Shown: positions 8,399-16,307, counted from the first letter of the stretch. The stretch is 64,000 bases of DNA from CAUPWF01 sp036656615 (GCA_036656615.1 JAVXHY010000003.1:78222-142221), one strand, 5' to 3'. The notes: generated by a model not told the origin, from the letters alone. Program-made: numbers and translations.

Positions 8399-8923
8399 AT
8401 GAATAAAAAAAATAAATTATCTAAAACATATGCAATCGGTGTAGCTGCTTGTACTTTTTTTGTTTGTATTGATCAGTGGACAAAATATTTGGCAGTTACT
8501 TTTTTGAGAGGAAATAATGGAATTTCATTATGGGAGGGAATCTTTCGATTTTATTATTTAGAAAACAGAGGGGCAGCTTTTGGCATTTTTCAAGATCAAA
8601 AAGTTTATTTTATTGTAAGTGCTGTTTTTATTTTATTATTATTTGGTTATTGCTATTTTAAGATGCCACTGACGAAACATTATTTACCTCTGCGTGTGTG
8701 TTGTGTTCTTCTTTCAGCTGGAGCTATCGGCAATTTAATTGATCGTATTAAATTGAATTATGTTGTTGATTTCCTGTATTTTGAGTTAATTGATTTTCCT
8801 ATTTTCAATGTGGCAGATATGTATGTTGTCACTGCAACATTGTTATTAGCGTTTTTGATTTTATTTTATTATAAAGAAGAAGAATTCACCTTTTTATTTT
8901 CAAAAAGGAATTCTAAGGAGTGA
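8399..8923 (+). CDS. lspA: Lipoprotein signal peptidase (signal peptidase II)
   Basis: LspA cleaves prolipoprotein signal peptides before the lipidated cysteine, within the membrane. Four hydrophobic segments are visible, with the family motifs DQWTKY, ENRGAAFGIF and the two catalytic aspartates in GNLIDRI and FPIFNVADMYV. The 174-residue length is normal. It has clients in this window: the DacF-like protein (LTGC) and ApbE (LTGC). The gene sits in the sepF-ylmH-lspA-rluD order common to Firmicutes and ends a few bases before the next start. Confidence 0.95.
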   Translation: MNKKNKLSKTYAIGVAACTFFVCIDQWTKYLAVTFLRGNNGISLWEGIFRFYYLENRGAAFGIFQDQKVYFIVSAVFILLLFGYCYFKMPLTKHYLPLRVCCVLLSAGAIGNLIDRIKLNYVVDFLYFELIDFPIFNVADMYVVTATLLLAFLILFYYKEEEFTFLFSKRNSKE

Positions 8924-8928
8924 GATAT

Positions 8929-9834
8929 ATGACCATCCAGGAATATACGGTACTAGAAAATGAAGAAACAAGAATTGATAAATATTTAGCCCAACAGCTT
9001 ACTGATTTATCACGTTCCTATATTCAAAGATTGATAAAAGAAGAACAGGTTAAAGTAAATAATACAGTTGTGCGGTCTAATTATAAAGTGGTAGATAATG
9101 ACAGTGTACAAATTATAATTCCGGATTCAATTATGCCAGATATTCTTCCGGAAGATATACCGTTGGATATTCTTTATGAAGATGCAGATATATTAGTCGT
9201 AAATAAACCAAAAGGCATGGTAGTACATCCATCCCCAGGACATTATAGCGGTACCTTAGTGAATGCGTTAATGTACCATTGTAAAGATAATCTTTCAGGT
9301 ATAAATGGAGTGTTAAGGCCTGGAATTGTACATCGGATAGATATGAATACCACAGGATCATTGATTATTTGTAAAAATGACATGGCACATCAAGAAATAG
9401 CGAAACAATTAAAAGAACATAGTATCACGAGAAAATATCATGCTATAGTACAAGGTTCTATAAAGTTGGATGCAGGAACCATTGATCAGCCTATTGGACG
9501 ACATATAAACGACCGTAAAAAAATGGCAGTTAATTATAAAAATGGAAAAGCAGCAATTACACATTATAAAGTACTACAGCGTTTTCATAAATATACCTAT
9601 ATTGAATGTCAGTTAGAAACAGGAAGAACTCACCAGATTCGCGTACACATGGCTAGTATTCACCATCCACTTTTAGGAGATGATGTATATGGATCAGGAA
9701 GCTCTTCTTTTCAGTTACAGGGCCAGACCTTACATGCAAAATTACTTGGAATTCATCACCCACGTACGAAAGAATACATAGAGGTGGAAGCTCCATTGCC
9801 AGAGTATTTTTTGGATTTACTTAAAATACTATAG
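8929..9834 (+). CDS. RluA-family pseudouridine synthase (RluD/YlyB-like)
   Basis: The enzyme isomerises specific uridines in large-subunit rRNA to pseudouridine. It has an N-terminal S4 domain (RIDKYLAQQLTDLSRSYIQRLIKEEQVKVN) and the RluA catalytic motif HRIDMNTTGSLI, where the Asp is the nucleophile. The GRTHQIRVHMASIHHPLLGD motif completes the family signature. I start it at ATG 8929, eight bases after AAGGAG, giving 301 residues; the in-frame GTG at 8920 lies within that ribosome site. Target positions of RluD-type enzymes (23S 1911/1915/1917) are likely but not shown. Confidence 0.92.
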   Translation: MTIQEYTVLENEETRIDKYLAQQLTDLSRSYIQRLIKEEQVKVNNTVVRSNYKVVDNDSVQIIIPDSIMPDILPEDIPLDILYEDADILVVNKPKGMVVHPSPGHYSGTLVNALMYHCKDNLSGINGVLRPGIVHRIDMNTTGSLIICKNDMAHQEIAKQLKEHSITRKYHAIVQGSIKLDAGTIDQPIGRHINDRKKMAVNYKNGKAAITHYKVLQRFHKYTYIECQLETGRTHQIRVHMASIHHPLLGDDVYGSGSSSFQLQGQTLHAKLLGIHHPRTKEYIEVEAPLPEYFLDLLKIL

Positions 9835-9860
9835 AATTCATTCTATTAGACACAATGGAT

Positions 9861-9908
9861 AGTATATAATAATTATGATGTACTTTTGTACATAATTATT
9901 GTATAATA
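9861..9908 (+). promoter_or_regulatory. Hairpin and putative promoter before the cytidylate-kinase-like gene
   Basis: Between 9835 and 9968 there is an imperfect inverted repeat: AATAATTATG plus GTAC (9868-9883) pairs with GTACATAATTATT (9888-9900), with two bulged bases. A TATAAT at 9903-9908 follows, but no good -35 hexamer lies 17 bases before it. The hairpin could be a weak terminator of the upstream unit or a regulatory site. Evidence is limited. Confidence 0.35.
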
Positions 9909-9968
9909 TAGAAAAGAGATATCATATTAATGCGTGTTTTAGCTTAACTAAAAGGAGTGTGATGTTTT

Positions 9969-10613
9969 ATGAATACAGCAAAAACAATTATTACAATAGG
10001 TCGAGAGTTTGGCAGTGGCGGTAGTGAGATTGGAAGTAAACTGGCAGAAGCCTATGGTATTAAAATGTATGATAAAGAGTTACTGACTGAAGCAGCCCAA
10101 GAAAGTGGAATTTGTGAAAGCTTATTTGAAACACATGATGAAAAGCCTACGAATAGTTTCCTTTATTCGCTTGTAATGGATCCTTATTCTATGGGATACC
10201 CAGTAGGAAGTTACTCTGACATGCCCATTAATCATCGCGTGTTTTTAGCACAATTTGATGCAATTAAGAACATTGCAAATAGGGAAGTATGTGTTATGGT
10301 AGGAAGATGTGCTGATTATGCGTTAGAAGATTATCCTAATTGCGCACATGTGTTTATACATGCAGACATAGATAAACGTATTCGACGTGTTGCACGATTG
10401 TTTGACTTAACAGATGCAAAAGCTAAGGATATGATTGTTAAAACAGATAAAAAGCGTTCCAGCTATTATAATTATTTTACAAATAGAAAATGGGGAGATG
10501 CTGCTGGATATGATATTTGTCTTGATAGTGGAAAACTGGGAATCGATGGTTGTATTGAAGCCATAGAAGCATATATTAAAATAAAAGAGAATCATCCGGC
10601 ACCAGTTTTATAA
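9969..10613 (+). CDS. Cytidylate kinase-like family protein
   Basis: This 214-residue P-loop protein belongs to the cytidylate_kin2 family, related to CMP kinase. The nucleotide-binding segment is ITIGREFGSGGSEIGSKLA (about residues 9-27) instead of a standard GxxGSGK loop, and VMVGRCADYAL plus RRVARLF follow, as expected for the family. The true substrate of these homologues is not established, so the symbol cmk is withheld. AAGGAG lies 11 to 12 bases upstream of ATG 9969. It is the last gene before a strong bidirectional terminator. Confidence 0.85.
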   Translation: MNTAKTIITIGREFGSGGSEIGSKLAEAYGIKMYDKELLTEAAQESGICESLFETHDEKPTNSFLYSLVMDPYSMGYPVGSYSDMPINHRVFLAQFDAIKNIANREVCVMVGRCADYALEDYPNCAHVFIHADIDKRIRRVARLFDLTDAKAKDMIVKTDKKRSSYYNYFTNRKWGDAAGYDICLDSGKLGIDGCIEAIEAYIKIKENHPAPVL

Positions 10614-10624
10614 GCGGATTGAAA

Positions 10625-10666
10625 AGAACGTATGTAGCTTGTCTAGCTGACATACGTTCTTTTTTT
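10625..10666 (+). terminator. Strong bidirectional rho-independent terminator
   Basis: AGAACGTATGT (10625-10635) pairs perfectly with ACATACGTTCT (10650-10660), with a further AGCT/AGCT pairing inside, followed by seven Ts. It separates the convergent cytidylate-kinase-like (+) and ttcA (-) genes and probably serves both. Confidence 0.88.
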
Positions 10667-10671
10667 AATCA

Positions 10672-11409
10672 TTAAGAACGCAAATGTGGAATTCGATCAG
10701 GCCATCCATTGATATTTCCATTTAATATAGCTGTAAACATTCGTTCTTTTGCACCAGGATGCTTTTTATTTAATTCCTTAACTAAATCCTTGGCATATTG
10801 TCTTTTTGTATACCCATCAAAAGGGCATTTATTCTTCACAACTGGAAGATTATATTTGTTTTTAAATCCAATTACTTCAGCTTCATCTACGAACATGATT
10901 GGGCGTATGACGGTAAGATCCATTCTATCTAAATAGCTTTTAGGTGAAAAAGAATAAAACCTACCTTCAAACAACAAGGACATTAGCATAGTTTCAATAA
11001 TATCATCCTTGTGATGGGCATATGCTACTTTATTGCATCCCATTTCCTTTACTGCATCATTTAAAGCACCCTTACGCATTTTTGCACATAGAGAGCAGGG
11101 ATGGGCCTCTTTTCTTGTATCGAGAAGTATATGTGCAATATCGGTTTTTACTACCTTATAGGGTATCTCTAGCTCTTTACAGAGGCATTCTACAGGTGAC
11201 AAGTCAAATCCTTCATACCCCAAATCAACGGTAACGGCACTTATTTCAAAATGTTTAGGATAGAATCGCTTCAGACCGTGAAGAGCATATAATAAAGTTA
11301 AACTATCTTTTCCACCGGATATACCAATAGCAATATGGTCACCTTTTTGAATCATTTCATACTCATCAATAGCTTTTCTAGAATAACTTAATAACTGTTG
11401 TAATTTCAT
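10672..11409 (-). CDS. TtcA-family tRNA 2-thiocytidine biosynthesis protein
   Basis: TtcA-type proteins thiolate cytidine 32 of tRNA using ATP and a 4Fe-4S cluster. The PP-loop SGGKDS (about residues 30-35) adenylates the target base. The CSLC pair and the later conserved Cys in NKCPFDG are the expected cluster and active-site cysteines. The 245-residue length is slightly shorter than E. coli TtcA. GAGG precedes ATG 11409. It has its own promoter (TTGTCA, 17 bases, TACTAT) facing the GNAT gene. Other TtcA/TtuA subfamilies act on different positions, so the exact tRNA site is uncertain. Confidence 0.85.
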   Translation of the reverse strand: MKLQQLLSYSRKAIDEYEMIQKGDHIAIGISGGKDSLTLLYALHGLKRFYPKHFEISAVTVDLGYEGFDLSPVECLCKELEIPYKVVKTDIAHILLDTRKEAHPCSLCAKMRKGALNDAVKEMGCNKVAYAHHKDDIIETMLMSLLFEGRFYSFSPKSYLDRMDLTVIRPIMFVDEAEVIGFKNKYNLPVVKNKCPFDGYTKRQYAKDLVKELNKKHPGAKERMFTAILNGNINGWPDRIPHLRS

Positions 11410-11449
11410 TGTATTAAAACCTCATTTCATATTTACTTTGCTGTTTAGA

Positions 11450-11501
11450 ATAGTACCAGTTTTTCTTGAATATGACAAGTAAATATAGTATACTATTTAC
11501 T
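11450..11501. promoter_or_regulatory. Overlapping divergent promoters for ttcA and the GNAT gene
   Basis: On the plus strand TTGAAT (11466-11471), 17 bases and TATACT (11489-11494) drive the acetyltransferase. On the minus strand TTGTCA (complement of 11473-11478), 17 bases and TACTAT (complement of 11450-11455) drive ttcA. The two -35 regions overlap, so the polymerases should compete. A near-palindrome (AGTAAATATAGTA at 11478-11490, TACTATTTACT at 11491-11501) covers the plus-strand -10 and could be an operator. Confidence 0.65.
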
Positions 11502-11549
11502 GATAATTATATTGAACAGATTTGTTATAAAACAAAGGAGAACATCATT

Positions 11550-12065
11550 ATGAGAGATTACGAAGTAATTTATCGCCAACCAACCGTAGAAGATGCATCA
11601 GAGCTAGTGGCATTTTACAATGAAGTAGGGGGTGAAACATCTTTTTTGAGTTTTGAAAAAGATGAATATCCATTAGATGTAGAAGCACAAAAAATTTCTA
11701 TTGAAGATACAAAAAAACAAAAGAATGCAATTATGATTCTTGCAACTGTAAATGGTAAAGTTATTGGTATTGGTACAATTAATTCTAGTAATAAAATTAA
11801 AAGCAGACACTCAGGAGAACTTGGTATTGTTGTTGCTAACAAATATCAGGGACAGGGAATTGGAAGCGAAATCATACAGCAGTTAATAGATTGGTGTAAA
11901 TCTAATGGTATCACTACGAGAATTCAACTTGATACCCGTACAGACAATGAATTAGCAGTAAAATTATACAAGAAATTTGGATTTGAAATTGAAGGAGAGT
12001 TAAAAAATTCAACTTTATTAAATGGAAAATATTACAATTTATATATTATGGGATTAATGCTTTAG
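11550..12065 (+). CDS. GNAT-family N-acetyltransferase
   Basis: This is a GCN5-related acetyltransferase that transfers acetyl from acetyl-CoA to an unknown amine. The acetyl-CoA-binding motif A is present as VVANKYQGQGIGSEIIQQLI (Q-x-x-G-x-G), with the C-terminal LYKKFGFEIEGELKN typical of the RimI/RimL-like branch. I start it at ATG 11550, nine bases after AAAGGAG, giving 171 residues; an upstream in-frame start at 11466 coincides with the promoter -35. A hairpin follows the stop. The substrate cannot be inferred from the sequence. Confidence 0.85.
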   Translation: MRDYEVIYRQPTVEDASELVAFYNEVGGETSFLSFEKDEYPLDVEAQKISIEDTKKQKNAIMILATVNGKVIGIGTINSSNKIKSRHSGELGIVVANKYQGQGIGSEIIQQLIDWCKSNGITTRIQLDTRTDNELAVKLYKKFGFEIEGELKNSTLLNGKYYNLYIMGLML

Positions 12066-12078
12066 AAATTCCGGGAAT

Positions 12079-12113
12079 CTAACAAGCCAGGTGTGTTGAA
12101 CTTGGCTTGTTAG
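12079..12113 (+). terminator. Hairpin between convergent GNAT and recombinase genes
   Basis: CTAACAAGCCA (12079-12089) pairs perfectly with TGGCTTGTTAG (12103-12113). No clear T-run follows on either strand, so it may be a weak terminator or an RNA-stabilising hairpin at the 3' ends of the two convergent genes. Confidence 0.45.
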
Positions 12114-12130
12114 GAATAAAAGCCCAATAA

Positions 12131-13189
12131 TTATTCTCTTAAGGTCACTGCACTAGCAGCTTGTTTTCGTCTGTTTTCGTCTATGGCAGCATAATGCTTC
12201 TTGGTTGTATTCACATCTTTATGTCCCAAAACATCAGCTACCAAATAAATATCACCGGTTTCTTTATAAAGGGAAGTGCCATAAGTACTTCTTAATTTAT
12301 GTGGGGTGATTTTTTTATGTGGAGTAATTTGGCTGGTGTATTTTTTTACCATATTTTCAACTGCCTGAATGCCCATGCGTTTCTTCTGTGTAGATAAAAA
12401 CAGTGCATTTTCATGATTACTTAAGGGACAGATACCAGCTCTAGTGGTTTCTAAATAATGTTTTAAGGCAGTTTCTACTTCTTTACCAAAATATACCACC
12501 ATTTCATTACCACCTTTTCGAGTGATTTTAATTCCATTATTTTTAAAATCTACATCTTGAATATCCAAGCCTACACATTCGGAAACCCGAATCCCTGTTC
12601 CTAATAATAGGGTGACTATTGCCAAATCCCGACTCTTAGTTTTTTCATAATAGCTTTTTCGCTGGCCAGAGAGAAGATTGCCACAAGACTCAATATAATC
12701 CAATAATTCAGCTACTTCATCATCATCTAGACGGATAATTGCTTTATCATGAAGTTTTGGCATGTCAACTAGAGCAGTGGGATCATTATCAATAAAATGA
12801 TGTCTATAGTAGTAGCGATAAAAACTTCGTAATGCAGACATTTTACGGGACAATCCTTTTTCGCCATTCGTAATATTTCGGTCATTTGAAGAATACACTT
12901 TGAGATATTCTTGATATTCTTCAATATCTAAAGGCTCCATTTGCTGTAAATCATTTATGGTAAATTGATTCATGTTATAATCTTTATAAGTGGGATTATT
13001 CTCCATTAAAAAATGAAAAAATACACGAATATCATAAGCATAAGAAATTCTAGTAAGTGCGGATGACTTGGGTTCAATGGCCCGAAAAAAATCAGCCGCA
13101 AAGGAAGGCAATGTGGTTAAGATTTCCCGCAGCCGCATGGTATTGTCTATGTAGCTTTGTTCTTGGTAAGTTAAAGGTTTTTTTGTCAT
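12131..13189 (-). CDS. Tyrosine recombinase (XerC/D-like)
   Basis: This is a phage-integrase-family site-specific recombinase that cuts and rejoins DNA through a tyrosine. The N-terminal SAM-like DNA-binding domain (about residues 25-130) and the catalytic residues are present: Arg in GTGIRVSE, Lys in TRKGGNEM, HKLRSTYG, LGHKDV and the nucleophile in HYAAI. At 352 residues it is longer than XerC/D (about 300). No phage genes, attachment repeats or tRNA flank it. It is next to the LysM/lexA pair, which suggests a resident chromosomal recombinase. AAGGAG precedes ATG 13189. Confidence 0.9.
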   Translation of the reverse strand: MTKKPLTYQEQSYIDNTMRLREILTTLPSFAADFFRAIEPKSSALTRISYAYDIRVFFHFLMENNPTYKDYNMNQFTINDLQQMEPLDIEEYQEYLKVYSSNDRNITNGEKGLSRKMSALRSFYRYYYRHHFIDNDPTALVDMPKLHDKAIIRLDDDEVAELLDYIESCGNLLSGQRKSYYEKTKSRDLAIVTLLLGTGIRVSECVGLDIQDVDFKNNGIKITRKGGNEMVVYFGKEVETALKHYLETTRAGICPLSNHENALFLSTQKKRMGIQAVENMVKKYTSQITPHKKITPHKLRSTYGTSLYKETGDIYLVADVLGHKDVNTTKKHYAAIDENRRKQAASAVTLRE

Positions 13190-13330
13190 AATAAGAGGCT
13201 CCTTTTTATAAAAACTTATTATTATATATATCTATTGGAAAAATCGGTATTTGTAGTATAGATCTATTTTGTTAATTTACAGTCTACTCTTTAAATCAAG
13301 TGGTGTCAATTGGTTTCTTATAATTCATTT

Positions 13331-13361
13331 ATAAAATAGGACTATAAAAGCCCTATTTTAT
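13331..13361. other. Inverted repeat between the recombinase and LysM genes
   Basis: ATAAAATAGG (13331-13340) and CCTATTTTAT (13352-13361) form a 10-base-pair stem with an 11-base loop in the 227-base gap between the minus-strand LysM and recombinase genes. T-richness on the minus strand is modest, so a terminator of the LysM gene is possible but not certain. No reading frame or RNA gene is seen in the rest of the gap. Confidence 0.4.
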
Positions 13362-13416
13362 GTAAAATATGGGGAACTATTTGAGGAGATAAAATCAATA
13401 AATTAAATCATCGAAG

Positions 13417-13788
13417 CTATAGAGTTTTCTCATTATAAGATATAGTTAAATATTGTTCTGCTTGAATATCATCACTATATAAGGAATTAATTTGCTTTAA
13501 TTCCTGAATATATTCTGTGGTTGACACAAGTTCTTTGTTTCTATATTCATTTGCAATGCTCCACAAGGTGTCACCTTCTTTGATTTCTATACTTTTATAG
13601 CATTTATTAGATTGATTGGCTGTTATATTTGTTATTTCATTCTTGTCGTGTGCATCAGATAAAAAACTACCAAAAGAAATATTAAAAATTATAATAACGG
13701 TTACTACGATCAATATTGCAATAGATTTTTTATTCATGAATTGTAGGGTCTTTCGGTTAACTAACTTATTTTTTCTTTGTTTGTTCAT
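13417..13788 (-). CDS. LysM-domain membrane protein, YneA-like SOS division inhibitor
   Basis: This 123-residue protein has a basic N-terminus, one membrane segment (about residues 24-42, IAILIVVTVIIIFNISFG) and a C-terminal LysM peptidoglycan-binding domain (SIEIKEGDTLWSIANEYR). Its architecture and its divergent position next to lexA match Bacillus YneA, which halts division during DNA damage. A textbook promoter (TTGACA, 17 bases, TATACT) has a LexA box inside its spacer and another just after the start site. GGAGG precedes the ATG. YneA function is inferred from synteny and structure, since sequence similarity cannot be measured here. Confidence 0.8.
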   Translation of the reverse strand: MNKQRKNKLVNRKTLQFMNKKSIAILIVVTVIIIFNISFGSFLSDAHDKNEITNITANQSNKCYKSIEIKEGDTLWSIANEYRNKELVSTTEYIQELKQINSLYSDDIQAEQYLTISYNEKTL

Positions 13789-13820
13789 TATATGATTCCT
13801 CCTATATTATATTTTAAAAC

Positions 13821-13943
13821 GAACAGTTGTTCTATCTGCTATTAGTATAAAACAAGAACAGATGTTTGTCAATTGAATTCGGTAAAAAATCGAACATATT
13901 TTCTAAACATTTGTTTGCTTTTTGTTTTGACCTATGATAAAAT
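13821..13943. promoter_or_regulatory. Divergent SOS control region with LexA boxes
   Basis: Four sites resemble the Gram-positive LexA (Cheo) box GAAC-N4-GTTC: GAACAGTTGTTC (13821-13832, perfect), GAACAGATGTTT (13856-13867), GAACATATTTTC (13892-13903) and AAACATTTGTTT (13905-13916, weakest). The second lies inside the LysM-gene promoter spacer (TTGACA complement of 13867-13872, TATACT complement of 13844-13849). The last overlaps the likely lexA -35 (TTGCTT 13915-13920, 17 bases, TAAAAT 13938-13943). LexA should repress both genes. Confidence 0.82.
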
Positions 13944-13966
13944 ATTTTTACAAGGGAGGATTTACT

Positions 13967-14581
13967 ATGTCACAAGGTAAAATAACTAAAAAACAGGAAG
14001 ATATATTGCAATATATAAAGTCTGAAATTTTAGAACGTGGATATCCACCGGCAGTAAGGGAGATTTGTGAGGCAGTCAACTTAAGATCGACCTCTTCTGT
14101 CCACTCACATTTAGAAACTTTAGAAAAAAATGGTTATATTAGACGTGACCCGACGAAACCAAGGGCCATTGAGATTATGGATGATACTTTTAATTTAACA
14201 AGGAGAGAAATGGTGAATGTGCCGATTATTGGTGATGTTGCTGCAGGGGAACCAATCCTTGCCCAGGAAAATATTAAGAATTATTTTCCTATTCCAGTTG
14301 AAATGATGCCAAATAGTGAGACTTTTATGTTAACTGTCAAAGGTGAAAGTATGATTAATGCTGGAATTTTAAGTGGGGATTTAATTTTGGTTGAACAACA
14401 GCAATTTGCACATAATGGTGACATAGTTGTTGCACTGATTGAAGACGGTGCTACTGTAAAAACATTTTATAAAGAAGATGGTTATGTTCGTCTTCAGCCT
14501 GAGAATGACAATATGGATCCTATTATTGTAACGGATATATCCATTTTAGGAAAAGTAATTGGTGTATTTCGATTTTTTTAA
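13967..14581 (+). CDS. lexA: SOS response repressor LexA
   Basis: LexA represses DNA-damage genes and cleaves itself when RecA filaments form. The N-terminal winged helix (KKQEDILQYIKSEILERGYPPAVREI, then LRSTSSVHSHLETLEKNGYI) binds the boxes upstream. The cleavage site is Ala-Gly in GDVAAGEPI (about residue 89). The catalytic Ser is in KGESMINAG and the Lys in DGATVKTFYK. I start it at ATG 13967 after GGGAGG, giving 204 residues; an earlier in-frame ATG at 13934 overlaps the promoter. The gene is single and autoregulated. Confidence 0.97.
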   Translation: MSQGKITKKQEDILQYIKSEILERGYPPAVREICEAVNLRSTSSVHSHLETLEKNGYIRRDPTKPRAIEIMDDTFNLTRREMVNVPIIGDVAAGEPILAQENIKNYFPIPVEMMPNSETFMLTVKGESMINAGILSGDLILVEQQQFAHNGDIVVALIEDGATVKTFYKEDGYVRLQPENDNMDPIIVTDISILGKVIGVFRFF

Positions 14582-14632
14582 CCTCATCAAGAAATAGCGA
14601 AGCGTATTTTGAATATTCACCTTGACTACGAC
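14575..14632 (+). repeat. Dispersed intergenic repeat, copy 2
   Basis: This copy begins at the end of lexA and matches 3577-3635 in the same order (TTTTTAACCT, ATCAAG, CGAAGCG, AATAT, TTGACT), with one gap. The first bases are also the last codons of lexA (Phe-Phe-stop), so the shared T-run may be partly chance. The remainder is noncoding. See the matching copy and the finding. Confidence 0.5.
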
Positions 14633-14651
14633 GTGTAACTTGACAATATAT

Positions 14652-14697
14652 AAAAAGCTACCACTTTCCAGCATAGCTGCTGTAGTGATAGCTTTTT
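14652..14697 (+). terminator. Bidirectional terminator between lexA and rsfS
   Basis: AAAAAGCTA (14652-14660) pairs with TAGCTTTTT (14689-14697), and CACT/AGTG extends the stem past one mismatch. The A and T tracts at the two ends let it work for lexA on the plus strand and rsfS on the minus strand. Confidence 0.75.
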
Positions 14698-14700
14698 ATT

Positions 14701-15066
14701 TTAGTTTAATGCATTGATTTCAATAGTTTTTCCATCGTGCCAAATTCTTTCCAAATTATAAAACAATCGATTCTCTTTATCAAATACATGAACAATAATA
14801 TCTGCAAAATCTAGTAAAACCCAGCTTCCTGAGCCGTATCCTTCTCTTTGCTTTACATGATAGCCAGCTTTGTTTAGTTCGTTTTCAACATTATCTACCA
14901 ATGCGCGAACTTGACTTTCGTTTGTACCATTTGCAATAATAAAATAATCGGCTAAAATGGAAACATCTGAGATATCTATAATTCGGATATCCTCTCCCTT
15001 TTTTTCTTCTAGTGCCTGATAGGCAATACGTGCCATTTGTTTGGATATTTCTTTAGATCCTTCCAT
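14701..15066 (-). CDS. rsfS: Ribosomal silencing factor RsfS
   Basis: RsfS binds ribosomal protein L14 and blocks subunit joining when nutrients are short. At 121 residues it is typical, with the family signature ADYFIIANGTNESQVRALVDNVE, YGSGSWVLLDFADIIVHVF and the final FYNLERIWHD. GGAGGAAAC precedes ATG 15066. It is the last gene of the rplU-to-rsfS group on the minus strand and lies directly after yqeK, the usual nadD-yqeK-rsfS order. Confidence 0.95.
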   Translation of the reverse strand: MEGSKEISKQMARIAYQALEEKKGEDIRIIDISDVSILADYFIIANGTNESQVRALVDNVENELNKAGYHVKQREGYGSGSWVLLDFADIIVHVFDKENRLFYNLERIWHDGKTIEINALN

Positions 15067-15083
15067 GTGTTTCCTCCTTGTAA

Positions 15084-15659
15084 TTATCTGTTTTGTTTTT
15101 CCTTATAATATTGATAGGTCATTTCTGTCATAGGATCAATTGTCTTGTTTATTTTATTCAAATATATCAATGTGTTTTCTAATATCAGCATGATTGCTTC
15201 GTCCATATCATGGAAAGCTAAGCTGCGAATTAGTTTCAGACCGGGTAATTCCTTCCTTCCAGGTTCAATATAATCAGCAATGAATATAAGCTGTTCCAAA
15301 GTAGTCATAGAGGGCCGACCTGTTGTATGGTTTGCAATAGCATTTAGAATTGTTTCATCAGAAATGTGATAATAGGAACTGGCTAAATATGCTCCTAATT
15401 TGGCATGAACCAACACAGGATTCTTAAACTCGGATGGATTCAGTTCTATATGATATTCTTCGCAGAGTTTGTATTTTTCTGCATTGGGAATACATTTTGC
15501 ACAATCATGTAGTAATCCGGCCAGCATCGATTTTTCCATATCTATTTCGTGACTCATTGCTAAAGCTGCAGCGGTGTACATTACACCGATTGTATGACAA
15601 TATCGATCTTTGTCAAGATTAATTCGTAATTCTTTTTGTATTTCTTTTAAACTTTTCAT
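15084..15659 (-). CDS. YqeK-family HD-domain phosphohydrolase
   Basis: YqeK is an HD-domain metal-dependent hydrolase; characterised members split diadenosine tetraphosphate symmetrically into two ADP. The metal-binding pattern is visible: His in RYCHTIGVMYTA, the HD pair in LLHDCAK (about residues 50-51), His in VLVHAKLGAY and Asp in IADYIEPGR. The 191-residue length is normal. The ribosome binding site lies within the end of nadD (AAGGATA) with rather long spacing. Position between nadD and rsfS is conserved in Firmicutes. Confidence 0.9.
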   Translation of the reverse strand: MKSLKEIQKELRINLDKDRYCHTIGVMYTAAALAMSHEIDMEKSMLAGLLHDCAKCIPNAEKYKLCEEYHIELNPSEFKNPVLVHAKLGAYLASSYYHISDETILNAIANHTTGRPSMTTLEQLIFIADYIEPGRKELPGLKLIRSLAFHDMDEAIMLILENTLIYLNKINKTIDPMTEMTYQYYKEKQNR

Positions 15660-15664
15660 ATTCT

Positions 15665-16282
15665 TTATATATCCTTATACAAATGATGCGCTGTTATATA
15701 TTCATTCACTTTATCTGGGACCATATAACGGATGGAATAACTCTTTTTTACTCGATCTCTAATCGTGCTTGAAGAAATTTCTAGTAAAGGAGCAGATAGT
15801 AATTCAATCTTAGCACCATATTTCAATCCTAGATATTCTATTTGATTTTGCATATTATCAACGCATTTATCATCACGGAATGCTGCTAGTACAATACAGG
15901 TTTGGAAGAGACGTTTCGGATTTTTCCATTTTTCAATTGAAAATAAAGAATCAGCGCCTACTATAAAGTAAAATTCATCATTTGGATAAAGCTGGTGAAA
16001 TGTTTCCATTGTTTCATATGAATATGCTATCTTTGCGCGTTCTAATCCTTCTATTTCATAAAGAGAAATAGCAAAATGTTCCACATCTTCTATGGCGCAT
16101 TTTGTCATTTCTATTCGATGCATAATATTTGTATCCATTAATTGATTTGATTTGTGTGGAGGATTTCCGTTTGGCAGGAACCATACTGTATCTAATCCAT
16201 ATGCCTCATAAGCAAATTCACCCAGCATTAAATGTCCGATATGAATGGGATCAAAAGTACCACCCATAATTCCGATTCTCAT
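15665..16282 (-). CDS. nadD: Nicotinate-nucleotide adenylyltransferase
   Basis: NadD adenylates nicotinate mononucleotide to deamido-NAD, an essential step of NAD synthesis. The nucleotidyltransferase motif GGTFDPIHIGHL (about residues 7-18), the substrate-binding WFLPNGNPPHK, FIVGADSL and the C-terminal ISSSTIRDRV are all present. It has 205 residues, and AAGGAG precedes ATG 16282. It lies between yhbY and yqeK in the standard Gram-positive cluster. Confidence 0.96.
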   Translation of the reverse strand: MRIGIMGGTFDPIHIGHLMLGEFAYEAYGLDTVWFLPNGNPPHKSNQLMDTNIMHRIEMTKCAIEDVEHFAISLYEIEGLERAKIAYSYETMETFHQLYPNDEFYFIVGADSLFSIEKWKNPKRLFQTCIVLAAFRDDKCVDNMQNQIEYLGLKYGAKIELLSAPLLEISSSTIRDRVKKSYSIRYMVPDKVNEYITAHHLYKDI

Positions 16283-16307
16283 AGATTTTCTCCTTGATAT
16301 AAATTCT

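Noticed and set aside
12131..13189. Tyrosine recombinase as integrase of a prophage or integrative element
   Set aside because: No phage, conjugation or cargo genes, no direct att-like repeats and no tRNA target flank it; the neighbours are core genes.
13867..13932. TTGACC at 13927-13932 as the lexA -35
   Set aside because: No -10 hexamer lies 16-18 bases downstream; TTGCTT with TAAAAT at 17 bases is better.
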